Notes: generated by a model not told the origin, from the letters alone. A DNA stretch of 64,000 nt from Petrosia ficiformis (GCA_947044365.1 OX345645.1:806856-870855); one strand, 5' to 3'. Shown: positions 1 through 13,700, counted from the stretch's first letter. A program made the numbers and translations.

Positions 1-188
1 TGCTAATTACTGTATTTTTACTTTATTATTAATTATCTGACCATTAAAAAATAGTGAATTGGTAACCTACACAGACATTATTCATTTTCAATGAATGACC
101 CCCCACCACCTTCAAATTCTTGTCTAGAGGTTTGAAGTTTGATATTGCATACCATTATTCACAAGTGTGTCACTCTCTCTCCATATAG

Positions 189-3100
189 CTGTATGTCCTG
201 ATGACAAACCTGAAATTAAATGTCCATTTAACTTGTGTGATCATCAAAAATGTCTCAATTTTCCTGATGCTAAATGTGTGTTTGATGTGTGTGGAGGATG
301 CACAGTTAGGTTCTTCTCAGGAGATATTGAAGTAACAGATGATTGTGGTATATATAACTTCCTAATGTGTGACTACTATATATATGCATGCAAAAATCAA
401 TTTTTCAAAAATGGTTTTTTAAATCAATTATTTTTTAGCTACATGTCATACAGTGAATTCCCTCTATTGAGGACACCCTTGTATTAAAGACACCTACAAA
501 CTATGCTTCATAATCTGAAATGAGGACACTCCTGTAATCAGGACACGTATATTTGTTCCAAGGGTGTCTGGAATAGAGGGTTCCACTGTAAAACTTTCAA
601 AGTGGCTTCTTGTAACAAGACAGTTAAAAAAAATGACCAGTTGATTTAAGTATTTGGTAAACTTAAAAATCAAATGATTTTCACATGCAAAATTGATTTA
701 GAAATGTTTATAAATAATAATTAATTATTATTAAATTTTGACAGTGTTCTGTGAAGCAAGAGGACAAATATTTACATCGTCTGGAGGAACTTGCCAAGAA
801 AAAACTTGTGAAAATTTGGGGCAAGTAATTTGTGCAGCTGTTCCTAGTCCAGGTTGTGATTGTCCTTTAGGCATGGTAAGGGAATTAACTTGCACGAAGA
901 GAGCATATTTTATAAATAATATCAATTTAGTTACACACTCCCAAATAGTAGCTGATAGAAAAAAGTTATGATTAATTAATGAGGGCAGTTTCAACTCAAT
1001 ATGAAAAAGAATAATAAAAACATTTTCTGAAACGAAAGATCATGTAGGGATATCAAAACCTAAAAGCACAGAAACAAAGATTTGGATGGTACTTTAGCAA
1101 CTAAGCACTTCCACATAACAACCCTACATAAGCTACATATATAGCTAAGAGCAAAACACAAAGAAGTTATACTTACGTAGGGTTGCTACGTATGTGTCAG
1201 TCTCATACATTGAGAGCAGTGTCAGTTCAATATGAAATTGATTATTTCTGAAATTATTAGTCTCATATATATTTGTACAAATTGATAATATTGACACAAC
1301 TCTTACAAATGGATGGGAACAAGAGAACCATGATAATTTTCTTATATTGATTGTATCAGGTGTTGGACACATTCAACAATACGTGTATAATTCCTGAAGA
1401 CTGTCCTTGTCCAGACTGTGATCCTCTTCCTGAGAATTGTTCAGTCATCATTCCACCCAATTCTACTGATCGGTGTGGATGTGATACATGTGGAGGTAAA
1501 ATATATGAATAACTGAGAATGTATAAACTACGATGCAAAAACATTGTATTTTACAATATGATTGTCATCTGTAGCTCCAATAGTGGTGACTAATTGTCAG
1601 AAATTATATTATATTATTATGCAGTCTTTGAATTTTGTCTGATAGGTTGACATTAGTTTCATGTGAATTTTTGTCTTGTGTATTTTATTTTTTGATTTAC
1701 TATGAATAGCTCAGAATCATAATGGGGACTAATGCAAAATCAACTACTGGGAGTTGTCAATATTGCAGAAAAATGCATTAAAATTGGATATTTGTACCCT
1801 CACTACCAAATATGGAAATATTTATGATTTCTTGAATTTTTATTTGCTCCTGAAACACATTTTGAGAGTTTTCATATTAACCTGGGTATATTATTAGTCC
1901 TCTATCTTAACCCTTCAATTGTCTGGATCAATTTTCTTAAGCTTTCATCAATAACTAAAATGATTGTGACTTTATATCTCCAAGTTTTGGTTAGAGTATT
2001 TTTTTTTTGTAGAATGCTATATTTGTACATTAGTCATCTATCTGTTCTCTGTTGTCAGAATGTCCACCAGGTGAAGTATTTAATGACTGTCGTTCTTGTC
2101 CTCGTACCTGTGCTGAACTGGCTGATCCACTTTTGTGTACAGCTGTGTGTCAACGTGGCTGTGGTTGTCCAGAAGGGAAACTATTAGATGAAGACACAAA
2201 CAAATGTGTTTCCGTGGATGAATGTCCTAGTTAGTGGAACATAATTATATGCATGATAATACTTACTGTTAATACTTCATTTGTATGGAATATTCTATGA
2301 TAACATCATTGTTACTATATATAGTAACTATAATTAATTTTGGAGGTCTTAATTATAGTTATACACCAAAGTAAAGGATTTATCAAACTGAAAGGCATGA
2401 GGTTTGATAAAGCAGTACTAAGATGTATATCCATTTTCTACCATGCAAGTCTCCAATTAACCTAGTATGGATTTTGTGACTCTTTAGACTATAAGCTGAC
2501 AAACAGTTCAATCAATTTCTTTAACAAAGTAACAAAAGAGAACTAATAAACAAGTAGATTTTTGGACCATTCTGACTCTTCCTCCACAAATGGTGTGCAA
2601 GTGGTTCTTCCAGCCAGATGAGTCGATGATCAAGAATTGCTTAATTAAGGCAGTAAGACCAGTCCTACTTGTTGTGTTTTATATATGCTACAGATACATT
2701 AAAATCTACAGAGCTTAATGAAGGCCCAAATCAAAGACAGCTTTATGTGACAGGCTGTAGCTACTAATATAAGCAATGCATCTGTAATAATTTGCTTGTA
2801 TGATGAAATACATTGCTTCAAAAAACAATACATGTTTTCTATATCCCAGGAATGAGCAGTAAATGAAGTGACTAATCAAATCGCTTAAAATGTGAGGTTG
2901 ATAACTAGTTATCAACCTTCAAATTAGGTTGTTATCAACCTAATTTTAAGCAACCTGATTGGTCAATTTACAATAGGCATGCATGATAATTCAAACTGTG
3001 ATTATATCAACTTCAGAATGTACCCTACCAGCTAAAAGAGGTGTATGTAATGGAAGGATAAAAAGATACTTTTATAATTCAGTTACAAAGACGTGTGAGC

Positions 3101-3795
3101 TGTTTCTATATTCAGGTTGTTTAGGAAATGTAAACAAATTCCGTGCATTACATGAATGTGAAAAAGCATGTAGTGGTAAGTATATCATCTTGTTAACCCA
3201 TATTATTGTAATAATGGATGCTTTAATTCATATAGATAAACCTCCAACATGTAGTCCGATATTCTGTGCAAGAGAAAGAAAAGCCATGTGTTCCCTGTAT
3301 GATATTCAAACCAATAATTATTATGACAGATATACCAACACAAATACATACATTGATGCATGCATGCATTCATACATACATTTATTTGTACATACCACAT
3401 TTATTTAATAACTATGTGAATAGTGTGCATAGCACATTAATTATAATGCTCTCCATTTGTTAATTACACATTCTTCTACTCATTAGTCCAAACACAGACT
3501 CAAGTGGCTGTTCTAAAGACTACAGTGTATCTAATTGTCAAGCCTGTCACTATTCTACAGCTTTACCTTCTTCATGTGAATTTGATTGTGTTGATAACAA
3601 AGGAGAGTATGATGGTGCCTGTTTGAGGAATTGGGGAGCTTGTTTACTTGAAAATTATTCATCAATCTTTCGCTTGGTATGATTTCTATAGTCATGATAA
3701 TGTACCAATGATCACAAATGTGTTGTTTGTTGATTTAGGTTCCAAGAAAGGAAAGGATACCAGAAAACTTTAAGTGTATTGAATACCATTGTTGA
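189..3795 (+). CDS. Secreted multi-domain protease-inhibitor-like protein (TIL, Kunitz, antistasin-like), 3' part
   Basis: The 5' part lies before the window. Exons read by eye: 189-347, 745-875, 1360-1495, 2059-2229, 3017-3175, 3236-3296, 3487-3676, 3739-3795 (stop TGA 3793-3795). All have AG/GT borders with matching phases, mostly phase 1. Exon 1 holds a short Cys-rich module (CPDDK...CGGC) of the kind found in papilin-like proteins. Exons 2-3 make one TIL-like domain (GCDCP then EDCPC) and run into an antistasin-like stretch. Exon 4 is a complete 10-Cys TIL domain. Exon 5 is a Kunitz domain with exact C-8-C-15-C-7-C-12-C-3-C spacing. The residue after its second Cys (P1) is Asn, so trypsin inhibition is unlikely. 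Exons 6-8 encode a Cys-rich antistasin-like tail ending FKCIEYHC. Expected to be extracellular. No membrane segment is seen. The gene lies head-to-tail with the Ig/TSP1/PLAC array, and its 3' flank resembles theirs. Confidence 0.75.
449..590. mobile_element. Short TA-flanked MITE
   Basis: This 142-bp intronic element begins TACAGTGAA and ends TTCCACTGTA. Inverted ends pair around 'CTCTATT...GGACACCC' and 'GGGTGTCTGGAATAGAGGG'. The TA borders suggest a Tc1/mariner-type non-autonomous element. A related copy lies at 8839-9023. Confidence 0.6.
1045..1190. mobile_element. Fold-back MITE copy (imperfect)
   Basis: The motif CACTTCCACATAACAACCC and its inverted counterpart near 1168-1187 are shared in opposite orientation with 9045-9225. 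It sits in an intron of the inhibitor gene. Borders are approximate. Confidence 0.4.
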
Positions 3796-3878
3796 TTGAT
3801 CAGCAAAAGTTTCTCACCTGTAGAGAATATTTAACAGTTATATAATAGTAGTACTTGTTGTTTTTTTTCCTTTCAGTT

Positions 3879-3945
3879 ATAAGAAACTCTTCTATTCATT
3901 TTCATAATAACACACTGAACAAAACTATGATGCATTAGTATACAA
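3879..3945 (+). pseudogene. Relic of array-gene 3' UTR
   Basis: The run starting ATAAGAAACTCTTCTATT and continuing to 'AACACACTGAACAAAACTA' matches the sequence directly after the stop codons of gene A (24909 on) and gene B (53627 on). Here it follows the inhibitor gene stop by about 85 bp. No PLAC coding sequence precedes it. It may mark the edge of an ancient family duplication. Confidence 0.5.
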
Positions 3946-4435
3946 TTTGTGCATGTATTTGATCACACTATGTGTTTCAGATCACTGTATGCCACCTGTT
4001 TTTGATGAACTGAATTTTGTATTCAATCTTGATTCAGTATATAGTTATGTTTATGTGGAGCTGAAATAATTGAGGTTATGCAGCTATATATATATATAGG
4101 AGTTGTCAATAATGAAGGACCAATAACTGTAAAACAGAGCTTTGAACTCTAATTTTAATTTTAAAATAGCACATTAAGTGCAAAAGGTTGCAAAATTCCT
4201 ACACTATGTGGAGTATTGATAGACATTGGTATGCCACTGAAATTAGATAGATGCTGCAATTGCATCAAGTTGTGTCAGACATCCGATTTCTAGTTTTAGA
4301 AAATATTTTGAGTTTTACACAGGAAGGGGAACATCCTAGTCAGGCATTGTCAAACCCACCCCTCAATATCCTGCAAGGCGGCAACCCTCTACATACATCT
4401 TCCTCATCAACTAAATTTATTATCAGGTTTCTATC

Positions 4436-4483
4436 TAGTCTGGCGTAGCCAGACTCAGCGGTGGATCTGGCTATGCCAGACTA
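4436..4483. mobile_element. 48-bp solo TIR element, same family as 27297-27896
   Basis: The element is essentially just two inverted ends, TAGTCTGGCGTAGCCAGAC and TCTGGCTATGCCAGACTA. It is flanked by GGTTTCTATC on the left and GGTTCTATC on the right, a near-perfect 9-10 bp target-site duplication. Its termini match the 600-bp element at 27297-27896, so it looks like an extreme internal-deletion derivative. Confidence 0.65.
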
Positions 4484-5211
4484 GGTTCTATCTACTGGGG
4501 TGGGGAAGCTTCTCCCCCCAAAAGTTCAGCTTCCTCTCCTAAACAAAACTCCAGATAATTATAGTACTACTCCCAAATAGTGTCTACCACAGTTTGCAGA
4601 ACAGAGTGCAGTTTAAGGAAGGAAAATGTGTGTGGCCAACCAAAAACATTTCTTTGCAGAATTAGCTTCCCAAACCAAATCTCTAGATAGAACTCTGATT
4701 ATCTCTCTGTATTTTTATGAGCCACAAAAATTTTTTTTAATGACTTGCTGCTTGAATCTTCTATATAAATTTTGAAAACTTTGGGAAAGCTACACCATAT
4801 TCTTGTGAGTGATGGTGTAGTTAATTAAGTATTTTTTGCTTACTACATATATAGCCAGACATATTGAATGCAAGGCATCCTTTCCGATCCTTTCCTTGTT
4901 GGCACTTAAGCATACTTATACCAATCAAAAGGATAGTAGAATTAGTCATCTGTTGATGTACGGTACATTAGTGTTGTTTTAGTATGACAATAATTTTCAT
5001 GCACTTTCAGTTGACTATATACAACAACACTAATTAATTTGATGTGCATCTTATTGCTTTTTCATTCAGTTTGCAAGTTTTCTCCTATCATCTATTATCA
5101 CGAGATCTCTTTTTTAATCATCTTGCAATCTAGTTTTAGTCATCTAAAGCAACCTTTTGTAGGTATGTTCTTGTGTGAGTTCATGTACATAAGTATCCTC
5201 CACACATATAG

Positions 5212-5271
5212 TTGATGGGGTGCATGAACTATAAGGAGGAAGGATGGAACACCACAACACCATGGAGTGCT
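5212..5271 (+). pseudogene. Relic TSP1 lead exon
   Basis: An acceptor-like ATATAG precedes this stretch and the donor GTGAGT follows. It translates to ...GWNTTTPWSA, very close to the short TSP1-opening exons of genes A (23329-23375), B (51177-51220) and C (58352-58389). Entry phase is 0 rather than 1, and no following TSP1 exon is visible, so it looks like debris of another family copy. Confidence 0.5.
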
Positions 5272-6172
5272 GTGAGTGTTTCATTCATATAATTATTATT
5301 GATGTGTCTATAATATAAATATTATGTCCATCTCTTTATGCATTGATTCAACTAAAATATGCATCAGGTAAGGTTTCTTACCGTTTCTAGGTGTGAACAA
5401 TGCATGGTTCCTGTTTTTTTTTTTACAACTGGAATGATCTTGAAAACATTAAAACATTTTCTACCAGACTCTTATAACCACAGTATACATACATATGAGT
5501 GCTCTCTGATAACAAAATTTTATATTGATTGATGTTACGTAGTATAGATTGGTTTAAAATATGGTCACTTTCAGTCTGTAAAACCACCAGTCCTATCATC
5601 AAACCAACTATCATTAAACCCATGCTCCAAGACCTTCTTAAAACTCAGCATCGGGTTTGTATGGCTCTTGGGTTTTTCTTCCATATCAGTATTCATACCT
5701 GTGTATATATATATATATATATATATAGCTCAAATGAATGTGGAAGATGATTACTCATATTCATATTCTACACACAGTAGTAGTGAAAGATATGTATAGT
5801 ACATGCATATGATGGTAGCTTCAATCTTACACTTATTTTTGAGTCAGAGTGCTGCATGTTCCTCTTCTATTGCAATCGTTCTATCCATTTAATTATTGTT
5901 AAAAATTCAAAATAATGCTGTTATTCTTCTTCGGGAAGTACAGACTTGCCAGACTTCATTTGGGAGGATAAGGTGCAACATAAACGCATGATAGAAAAGC
6001 GAAAATGGTAAAGCACAGATGGTCTTATTCATTCCGGACTAAGGTTTGCATTGTTTGTTACAGATCATATCTATCCATATATATGCTTTTTGTTTTACCC
6101 AAACTACGACGTCGCTAACGCCTACGCACTCAAGAGCAAGTAATTTCCGGGGACTTACTACACATACTGTCC

Positions 6173-6309
6173 TGCTCTAACGCCGCTGAGCCTCTGATGT
6201 GAGACAATATTACCTCTCTAGACGGCTTTATTGTAGACCTAACACGCTCTGTTGTAGCCTGCTGGTGTTTCTTGCACAGAGTGGAGACAACTGCAAGCTT
6301 TCTGCGGAG
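6173..6309 (+). promoter_or_regulatory. Conserved 5' block of gene A (promoter/5' UTR)
   Basis: The 137 bp before the ATG are nearly identical, and of the same length, to 28824-28960 upstream of gene B. Homology stops sharply at TGCTCTAACGCCG. The block probably contains the transcription start and 5' UTR. No clear TATA box is seen. Confidence 0.5.
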
Positions 6310-9300
6310 ATGGCTCTTCACTTGCTAGTGCTAACAGTGAGTCATGATCAACCATTTCAATATTATTTACTTATTCATTTCGCAGACCTTCTTTCTGTTG
6401 TTTAACAGTTGTAACGCACATACGGAGGTTGTATTCACATGGCCTGGTCCTCTAGTTGTGCCTGTTGATAACACAGTTGTGGAACAAGGTAAGTTTACCT
6501 GAACATTTATTAGGGGGTGGGGGTGGTGAGTAGACAATTTCATCTGCGAAATTACAATACCCGAGTTCTAGTCTCCACAAGTATATAGCACAAGCAAGTG
6601 CTTGACTATACCTGTCATGCTGTAATATGTGTAATGCACTTGCAGGGGTGCTTTAACAACATGTTGATTACTTACTTACAGGTACTACTGCACGGATTGA
6701 ATTTTCTGACAATGATATGCAGAGATCAATCGTAATTCGAGAAGACGTTGATGTGATACTAGACTGCAGTCGTGTGGTTGAAAGACTAGATAGTGATAAT
6801 CCTTCAGTTCCAACAGTAACTATAATGGTAACTTGGTTTATACAAAGACTTAATACCGATCTAGAAAGTCTTGGTGCTGAGGAACCATTACTTGAATCAT
6901 CACTTCCACTTGATGAATCAATCACACAGTATGTTACTAGACTACATTGTATAATGTGTTGTTGAGAATTTATATATAGAAGCGTCAAACTCCAGTATAT
7001 TGAGTAAACCATCTGTTGTACAGCACCGGTGCAAGCTGCTATGTAGGTGTAATAAGTGTTTATTAAAATAAAAAAATTATTAAAATTACTGTTAATCGTG
7101 TGCGTCTGACAAGATGAGTAGAAGTAATCTGTATAATCCCCCACTTCTTTCCAGACAGAAATGATACTAATATAGTCACCAAAGGATAAATGTTACCAAG
7201 CTCTGTAGGAATGGCTCCAAAAAACATGGCCACCAATACATTTCATATGAGCTGAAATCTCTGCTACAAAGGTTTTGATGGGCCAAATTGGCTCAACAAT
7301 GGTTAGTGTGTGCACCATTGGCCCAAAGAGAGAACTGTGCAGTGCCATTGGGGCAATGCTGCACCATATGATGAGATTATATCAAAAACACTGCTCTACA
7401 GATAACAGACTTACCTTTTGATATTGAGTATTTTAATGTCTAACAATATCTTTTAGATGGCCAGAGAAGCACCAAAACTGGCTAAATCTTCATATATGTT
7501 TTTCGTAAAAAAATGATTTCTACATTTCAAGAGCTATCAAAGTAGTTCTAGCACAAATACAAATTCATTTACAGTTATATTCCACTGAAGTATTGCTGTA
7601 CTGTACTGTTTCTCGACCTAGACAACAAATACTTTCAGCCACTACAGCAACCTGCTTACATTACGATGGGACGCCATTTGTAATATATCAGATGCTGTTC
7701 TACAATTATAATTTCAGCGACAGATCAGCCACAAAAAAAAAGAAGTACAGCATTCTCTTGTTTAAGTTAAAGTATAATTATTTCTGTATAGCAGGAATAT
7801 AAAAAATAAGTATAGAATTGTACTATAGCCCCATCCTAAATTCGCCTCTGATTATAGTAATGCATTATACATATTTATTGCTGATCATGTGACCTGTGGC
7901 CAATCAGAGTGCAGATAATGCGTCACATGATTGAACATTAAATCACTTATTGCACACTTTTGCGTGCAATAAGTTAGTTATTGCACACTTTGCTCACCTC
8001 TACTAACGAAGCAGCTCCAACAACAGTGGTAGTTTACCAGATCGTCAATAAATCACTTAGAACACACTTGACAGTGCATTGTGTGTTTCAATGCAGCACT
8101 TGGGCGGTCAATAAAGGTCTCGTTTACATAACGCACTCGCCTTCGGCTCGTGCATTATGTAAACTCAACCTTTATTGACTCGCCCTCGTGCTACATTAAA
8201 ACACGTAATCACGGTAAAGTGTGTTCTAACTATTACTTACATAGTTAATATGCATAGAATATACACTATAACCTTACAGCAATACTTCCACAAACAGAAT
8301 GTGTCATTTTAAAGAGTTTTTGATAAGCACCACAGTTAATTTTGATTTTATTGTCACTAACAGCATCTAATTGGCTCAAGATGTATTCCCAATGGTGCAC
8401 AGTGCACACACTAACCATTTATTGAGCAAATTTGGCCCATGCTTCAAAACATATCAAAAACTATGAGTGATGTATAACTGAGGTTGCTTCTGTACGGCTG
8501 AAATTGTCAACTATATAATTAATTACGTATTATGCTTATCATATACCAATAATTTGTTGTATATACTATATAATTATTATGCTTATCATAATTATGCCTA
8601 ATAAACATGATTACATATATATTATATATGTAACAGGGTCCACGAAAACCAGTCTTATGGATCAAAATTGATTTTTTTGTCTTACCTCCATAGAGCATTA
8701 GATTAGCTCTAGAATTATATATTATACATCCCAATCATGTAAAACAAAAAGCTATAGCAAGCAATTAAAATTATTCTATTCACAAATACTTCATTTGGAG
8801 AAAAACGCAATGTTTTAATCATTAAAAGCAAGAGTATGCAGTGAAACCTCTATTCCGGACACCCTTGGGACAAATAAAAGTGTCCTGATTACAGGGGTGT
8901 CCTCATATCAGGGGTGAATTTATATTATAAACCATAGTTTGGGACAGTTTTAACTGTCCTTAATTATGACTTAATACAGAGGTGTCCTCATTTCAGGGTG
9001 TCCTGAGTAGAGGGGTTTCACTGTATATACAATAGAAAAAGAGGGATGGTACCTTAGCAAAAAAATTAAAATAACCACTTCCATATAACAACCCTACATA
9101 AGTATACTTTTTTGTTTATACTCAACAGCTATACTTATGTAAGGTTATATGGATTATGGAAGTGGTTATTTTAATTTTCTTGCTAAGGTAACAACCCAAT
9201 CTTGTTTGTGTGCTTTTTTGGTTTTAATATCATTTTTTTGAATTGATTATTCTTTAATTAATTTAATTATTATCACACAAATTTATATTTCATATAATTA

Positions 9301-10709
9301 ATTTTTTATTAATATTAATTAGCATTGCAAAGAAGTAGTAGTTATAACAATTCTTTCTCAGCAGTTTTACTCATATTTTTACCTAATTCCAGGATTGTAC
9401 CTTAGCTACCTTTGTTAGATCAGTTTGTCTGGACTGGCTTTGAGTGCAATATATACGCACATATAAATATAGAACGCCAAACCATTCAGAGCTCTTGAAG
9501 TAGGCTCAAGAATGTTCAAGTTGGCTTGAAACTTCTCAAGTCAATTTTTGTGTCCTCGATCCTGGGGTCTTTTGTCATTAGGGTTTTAATCTGTATAATT
9601 TAGCACACGAAAGTTGACTTGCAAGCTGACTTGAAACATCCTCAAGCCTACTCAGGCATGGCCTGACACTTGCGTTTACGTAAACGCAAAGGTCAGGCCA
9701 CGCCTGACTACCTCAAGCCTACTTGAAGAGCTCTATATTTATTGCCCTTAGGACCATTGCTATAATTGCTTTCCACGCACTTTGAGCTACATTGCAGAAC
9801 GCACGTTTGAGCTACAGACCAGCAGGAAGATTGAGAAATGATGTAAAACTGCTAATAACTGTTGTATATAGCAGAGAAACAGTATAAATATTATCCAAGA
9901 ATCTTTAATAAGTAAGTATAATAAGTTTTTGAGTTTCAGACACGAGGAATTCATAATTTAGAACCCTTGAAGGAGTACTTCAGTCAGTTCATCAAAGATC
10001 TGTGTACTTAGACTGCAATCAGGCTTACACTTACTTCTTCAGGCCCTAGCTTTCGAGTACATAGACTTGAGAAAACTCTTGGGGACATCTGGACACATCA
10101 AAACATAACTACTCCTATATCATTGTTATCGCTAGCAAAGCACTACATCAAAGCAAACAAAATTGGGGTAGTGGTTGCTACAACATCGAGCGCTGGCATT
10201 CTCCATGACTTACTAGCTCCAACCTATTTCAAATTTCATGCTGTGCACATGACTTGGAATGTTTGGTCAGCAGTCTGAGGACCTGTCTTCCTATATAGAA
10301 CATTTTACAGGACTCATTGAGGATCTTTCTTTCTACTTTGAGATAAAACAGAGACTAATGTAAGACTTATAATAGCTGTTCACATTCACAATGTCCTCAA
10401 AAACTATGATGTGAGGACTTTATATGTAATATAATGTATAGTTTAATGTCATAAGGTTAATACATGATTATATTGTAACTCAATAATGAAGCAATGGATT
10501 GAAACTTGACATACACAAAAAAGAACAGGAAGGACTATTATAAGAAAATGGTACAGGTGAAAAAAATGTTAGTCATTCCAAACTAAAGTTATGGACAAGT
10601 TTCCGAGGTTATAGTGAACGTGAATGACCTTTAGTATAGACAACAAAGAGACTAGTATAATGATACTAAAATCTTTCAATTATGAAGTAATAAGTAAGTA
10701 CTCACATGT

Positions 10710-10753
<44 letters not shown>

Positions 10754-13700
10754 CTATATAATGTTATACAAACTAACATGCCAGTACAATTTTATTACTT
10801 TATATGTTTTGTACACATATAGTAAACCATCTGAAGTAAATGTTTTCATTATTATATGACCATACAAATGATCAATGATATATAATTGTAATAATCTTTT
10901 GGCATATTATATTTAGAGAAACTTAAAGTTAGTATTACTTTGCCACGTAGCGAAGGTCTGGTCCCAATGACGCTCGTTGTAATTGTAATTATATACAATT
11001 ATAATAAAAAACACTCATTAGCAGACATTCTGGAATGAGATTAGACATTTTGGAAATAATCATATTTCTTTTGCATCTCCATAGTTACTATAAAGAGGAA
11101 AGTTACATGATTTTGTTTAATGTACAGGTTCTTAATTAATGGAACACACAACGAGATACTAGATATCAGAAGGTCAAGCTTACCATCACAAGCTGTAGAA
11201 AGCAGTGCTGGTGTATACCGATGTATGGCATGTGGAATGATACCTCTTCAACCACAGCCAATATGTAACTCATCAACTATTGAAAAGGATGTTAGAGGTA
11301 TGTATTTCATCCAATACTATATATATATGATTTATTTTTGCTTCAGAGCAAATTATGATCAAAACCATGAATATATAATTTAATTACATAATTATTAACC
11401 TATTGTAGGTTTTGGACCTGTTATTGAAGATGGTCCTGAGGTTATGGAACAGGGAGCAAATCGGATTATTAATATTGGTAATGACTTCTGTCTTGGTGGG
11501 AGTAATATGCCTCCAGAACTATTGATAAATTGTTATCATAATCAAAGTTTTCCTATTTCTCAAAATCCAACTGCTCCAGTTGCCACCTGGACATTAAATG
11601 GAAGAGCTCAACCTGATGAAATTAATATATTTGATTCTGATACTGCTAGACCTGATCTAAATGATCGACTGCAAATTTTTAATGATGACTTGACCTCATC
11701 AATTAATGATATTATTGGAACAATGGTGTGTAATTTGACAAATCGATTTGGATTCGATACTGCAACTTCAATCATAAGTAAGTTTAATGATGAAGGAGGA
11801 TTGATTGAGATTACACTTATTTTGACCAATGTTCATAGTTAATAAAGTCACTTGTTATTAATATTGCTAAAGTCTATACACATATACATATCACTATATA
11901 GGTGTGGTGTATTAAACCCATAATGTTACATACTTTAATTATTATCCAACTCACCTTACCCATGTAAAACCTGTCTTAGTCATAATTGCAATTAGGTTTC
12001 AGAATTTAGGATGGCTTATGGTTAAGCTTTGTGGCTTAGTTGTGTGTGTAAGTGTCTGTGTATGTGTGTGTATATGAGTATATGATGTATATGTGTGTTT
12101 GTGTGTGTTTGTACATATGTATGTGTGTATGTGTGTGTGTATCAGTCATATAATATTTGGAGCAGTCTGGGTTTGGGGCTTGGGATTAGTTTAGGGATGG
12201 TATTAGGATTAGAAGTGTCAGCCAAACGTATTTTGAGCAGTCTGGGATATGTCATATTTGGATTTTAAAATAGAACATAATTATATACGTATAATTATAA
12301 TGCTCTAGTAACTATTTCTTGATAGACGTACCATTTCATGGAATGAGTGTTTAAATAAACTAAATCTTTCTTTTTGTTTGTTTCGAAATACATCACAAGT
12401 GGAGTAAGATGAAATAATTATTTTTAATTTGTAGTGATGATTACTCATTTGTTGATAAGTCTATTCTCAAATGTCTAAAATGCAACGACCTTATATTCAT
12501 TTTTTGTATTTCCAGTTTTCTTAAATCTTTTTATTTTTGCAATCATTAGCACAAGTTGAATCCTTAATTTACCTTGCTCCCCTGAACAAGTGTCTGTGTA
12601 TGTGTGTGTGTATCAGTCACATAATATTTGGAGCAGTCTGGATTTGGGGCTTAGGATTAGTTTAGAGGATTAGAAGTGTCAGCCATATGTATTTTGAGCA
12701 GTCTGGGATTTGTCATATTTGGGTTTTAAAATAGAACATGTTATAAATTGAATTGGAACATAATTATGTACGTATAATTATAATGCTCCAGTATCTACGT
12801 ATTTCTTGATAGATGTATGATTTCATGGAATGAGTGTTTAAATGAACTAAATTTTTCTTTTTGTTTGTTTCTGAATACAACACAAAGTGGAGCAAGGTCA
12901 ATTAAGGGTTCAACTCTAACTAATGTTGCAAATTTAAGAAAACTGGAAACACAAAAAAATGAATATAAGGTCGTTGCATTTTAGACATTTGAGAATAGAC
13001 TTATCAACAAATGAGTCATTATCACTACAAAAGATGATATAATTATTTCATTCTTATTCCCCTGAACAATGTAACTTACTAACTTCCTTAACTAAGTATT
13101 AAACATCTATGTGACACAAACATATGCTATTATTTAGATAGATTAACATCCATTGTTCTATGTTTGCTTTCACCAATCAATAACTGTTTTTATAATAACC
13201 AAACATTTCATATTACACTACCCAATTATTCAGGACTTTCCAATAGGTTAACATCTGTCAATAATAATCATAGATCATGAAAAATACTCCATTAGAGTCA
13301 ATGTGTGAAGAATGTCTTACAATATTCATTTGGTATTTCAATTCTTTCTCTTATAGATATAGCTCCAGATATTATTGAAGGAAGTGGATTTGTACGTGAA
13401 GAAGATGCTGCAGTGTTGAGGATTGGGCAAGAAACTTGTCAGTCAAGTGGAGCAATTGGTGGAGTGAATATTGAATGTCCAAATAATCTGAGTAATTCTG
13501 TCATTGAAAGAATGTGGACAAAAGATGGTGTACCTATCGATAGTAGTGATGAAACTATATCAAGTACAGGCCCAGGAATATACATATGTACTCTTTCAAA
13601 TATGTGTGGCAGTGAAAGTGTAACTTCTGTTATAAATGGTCAGTAGAAGTTATAAACTGTTAGTACAGCATGGCATAACATATATAATTACATATTAATG

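Larger units (their letters stand above)
3796..6172. other. Intergenic region between inhibitor gene and gene A
   Basis: No intact gene is seen. It contains a 3'-UTR-like relic (3879-3945), a 48-bp transposon solo (4436-4483), a TSP1-exon relic (5212-5271) and a short TA run near 5704-5727. The rest is AT-rich sequence without recognisable coding. Confidence 0.6.
6929..11127 (+). other. Gene A intron 3 (4.2 kb), repeat-rich
   Basis: The intron splits Ig1. It holds a MITE (7874-8239), a TA-type MITE (8839-9023), two fold-back elements (9045-9225, 9488-9734), a segment at about 10080-10990 duplicated upstream of gene B, and a TA microsatellite. No gene is seen in it. Confidence 0.7.

Noticed and set aside
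3203..3463. ORFs beside the Kunitz exon extending past 3296
   Set aside because: The exon chain is better explained by a donor at 3297 joining in phase to 3487; the extension is intron read-through.
5529..5750. 73-aa ORF ending in an (IY)n tail
   Set aside because: It runs into a TA repeat and has no homologue-like motif.
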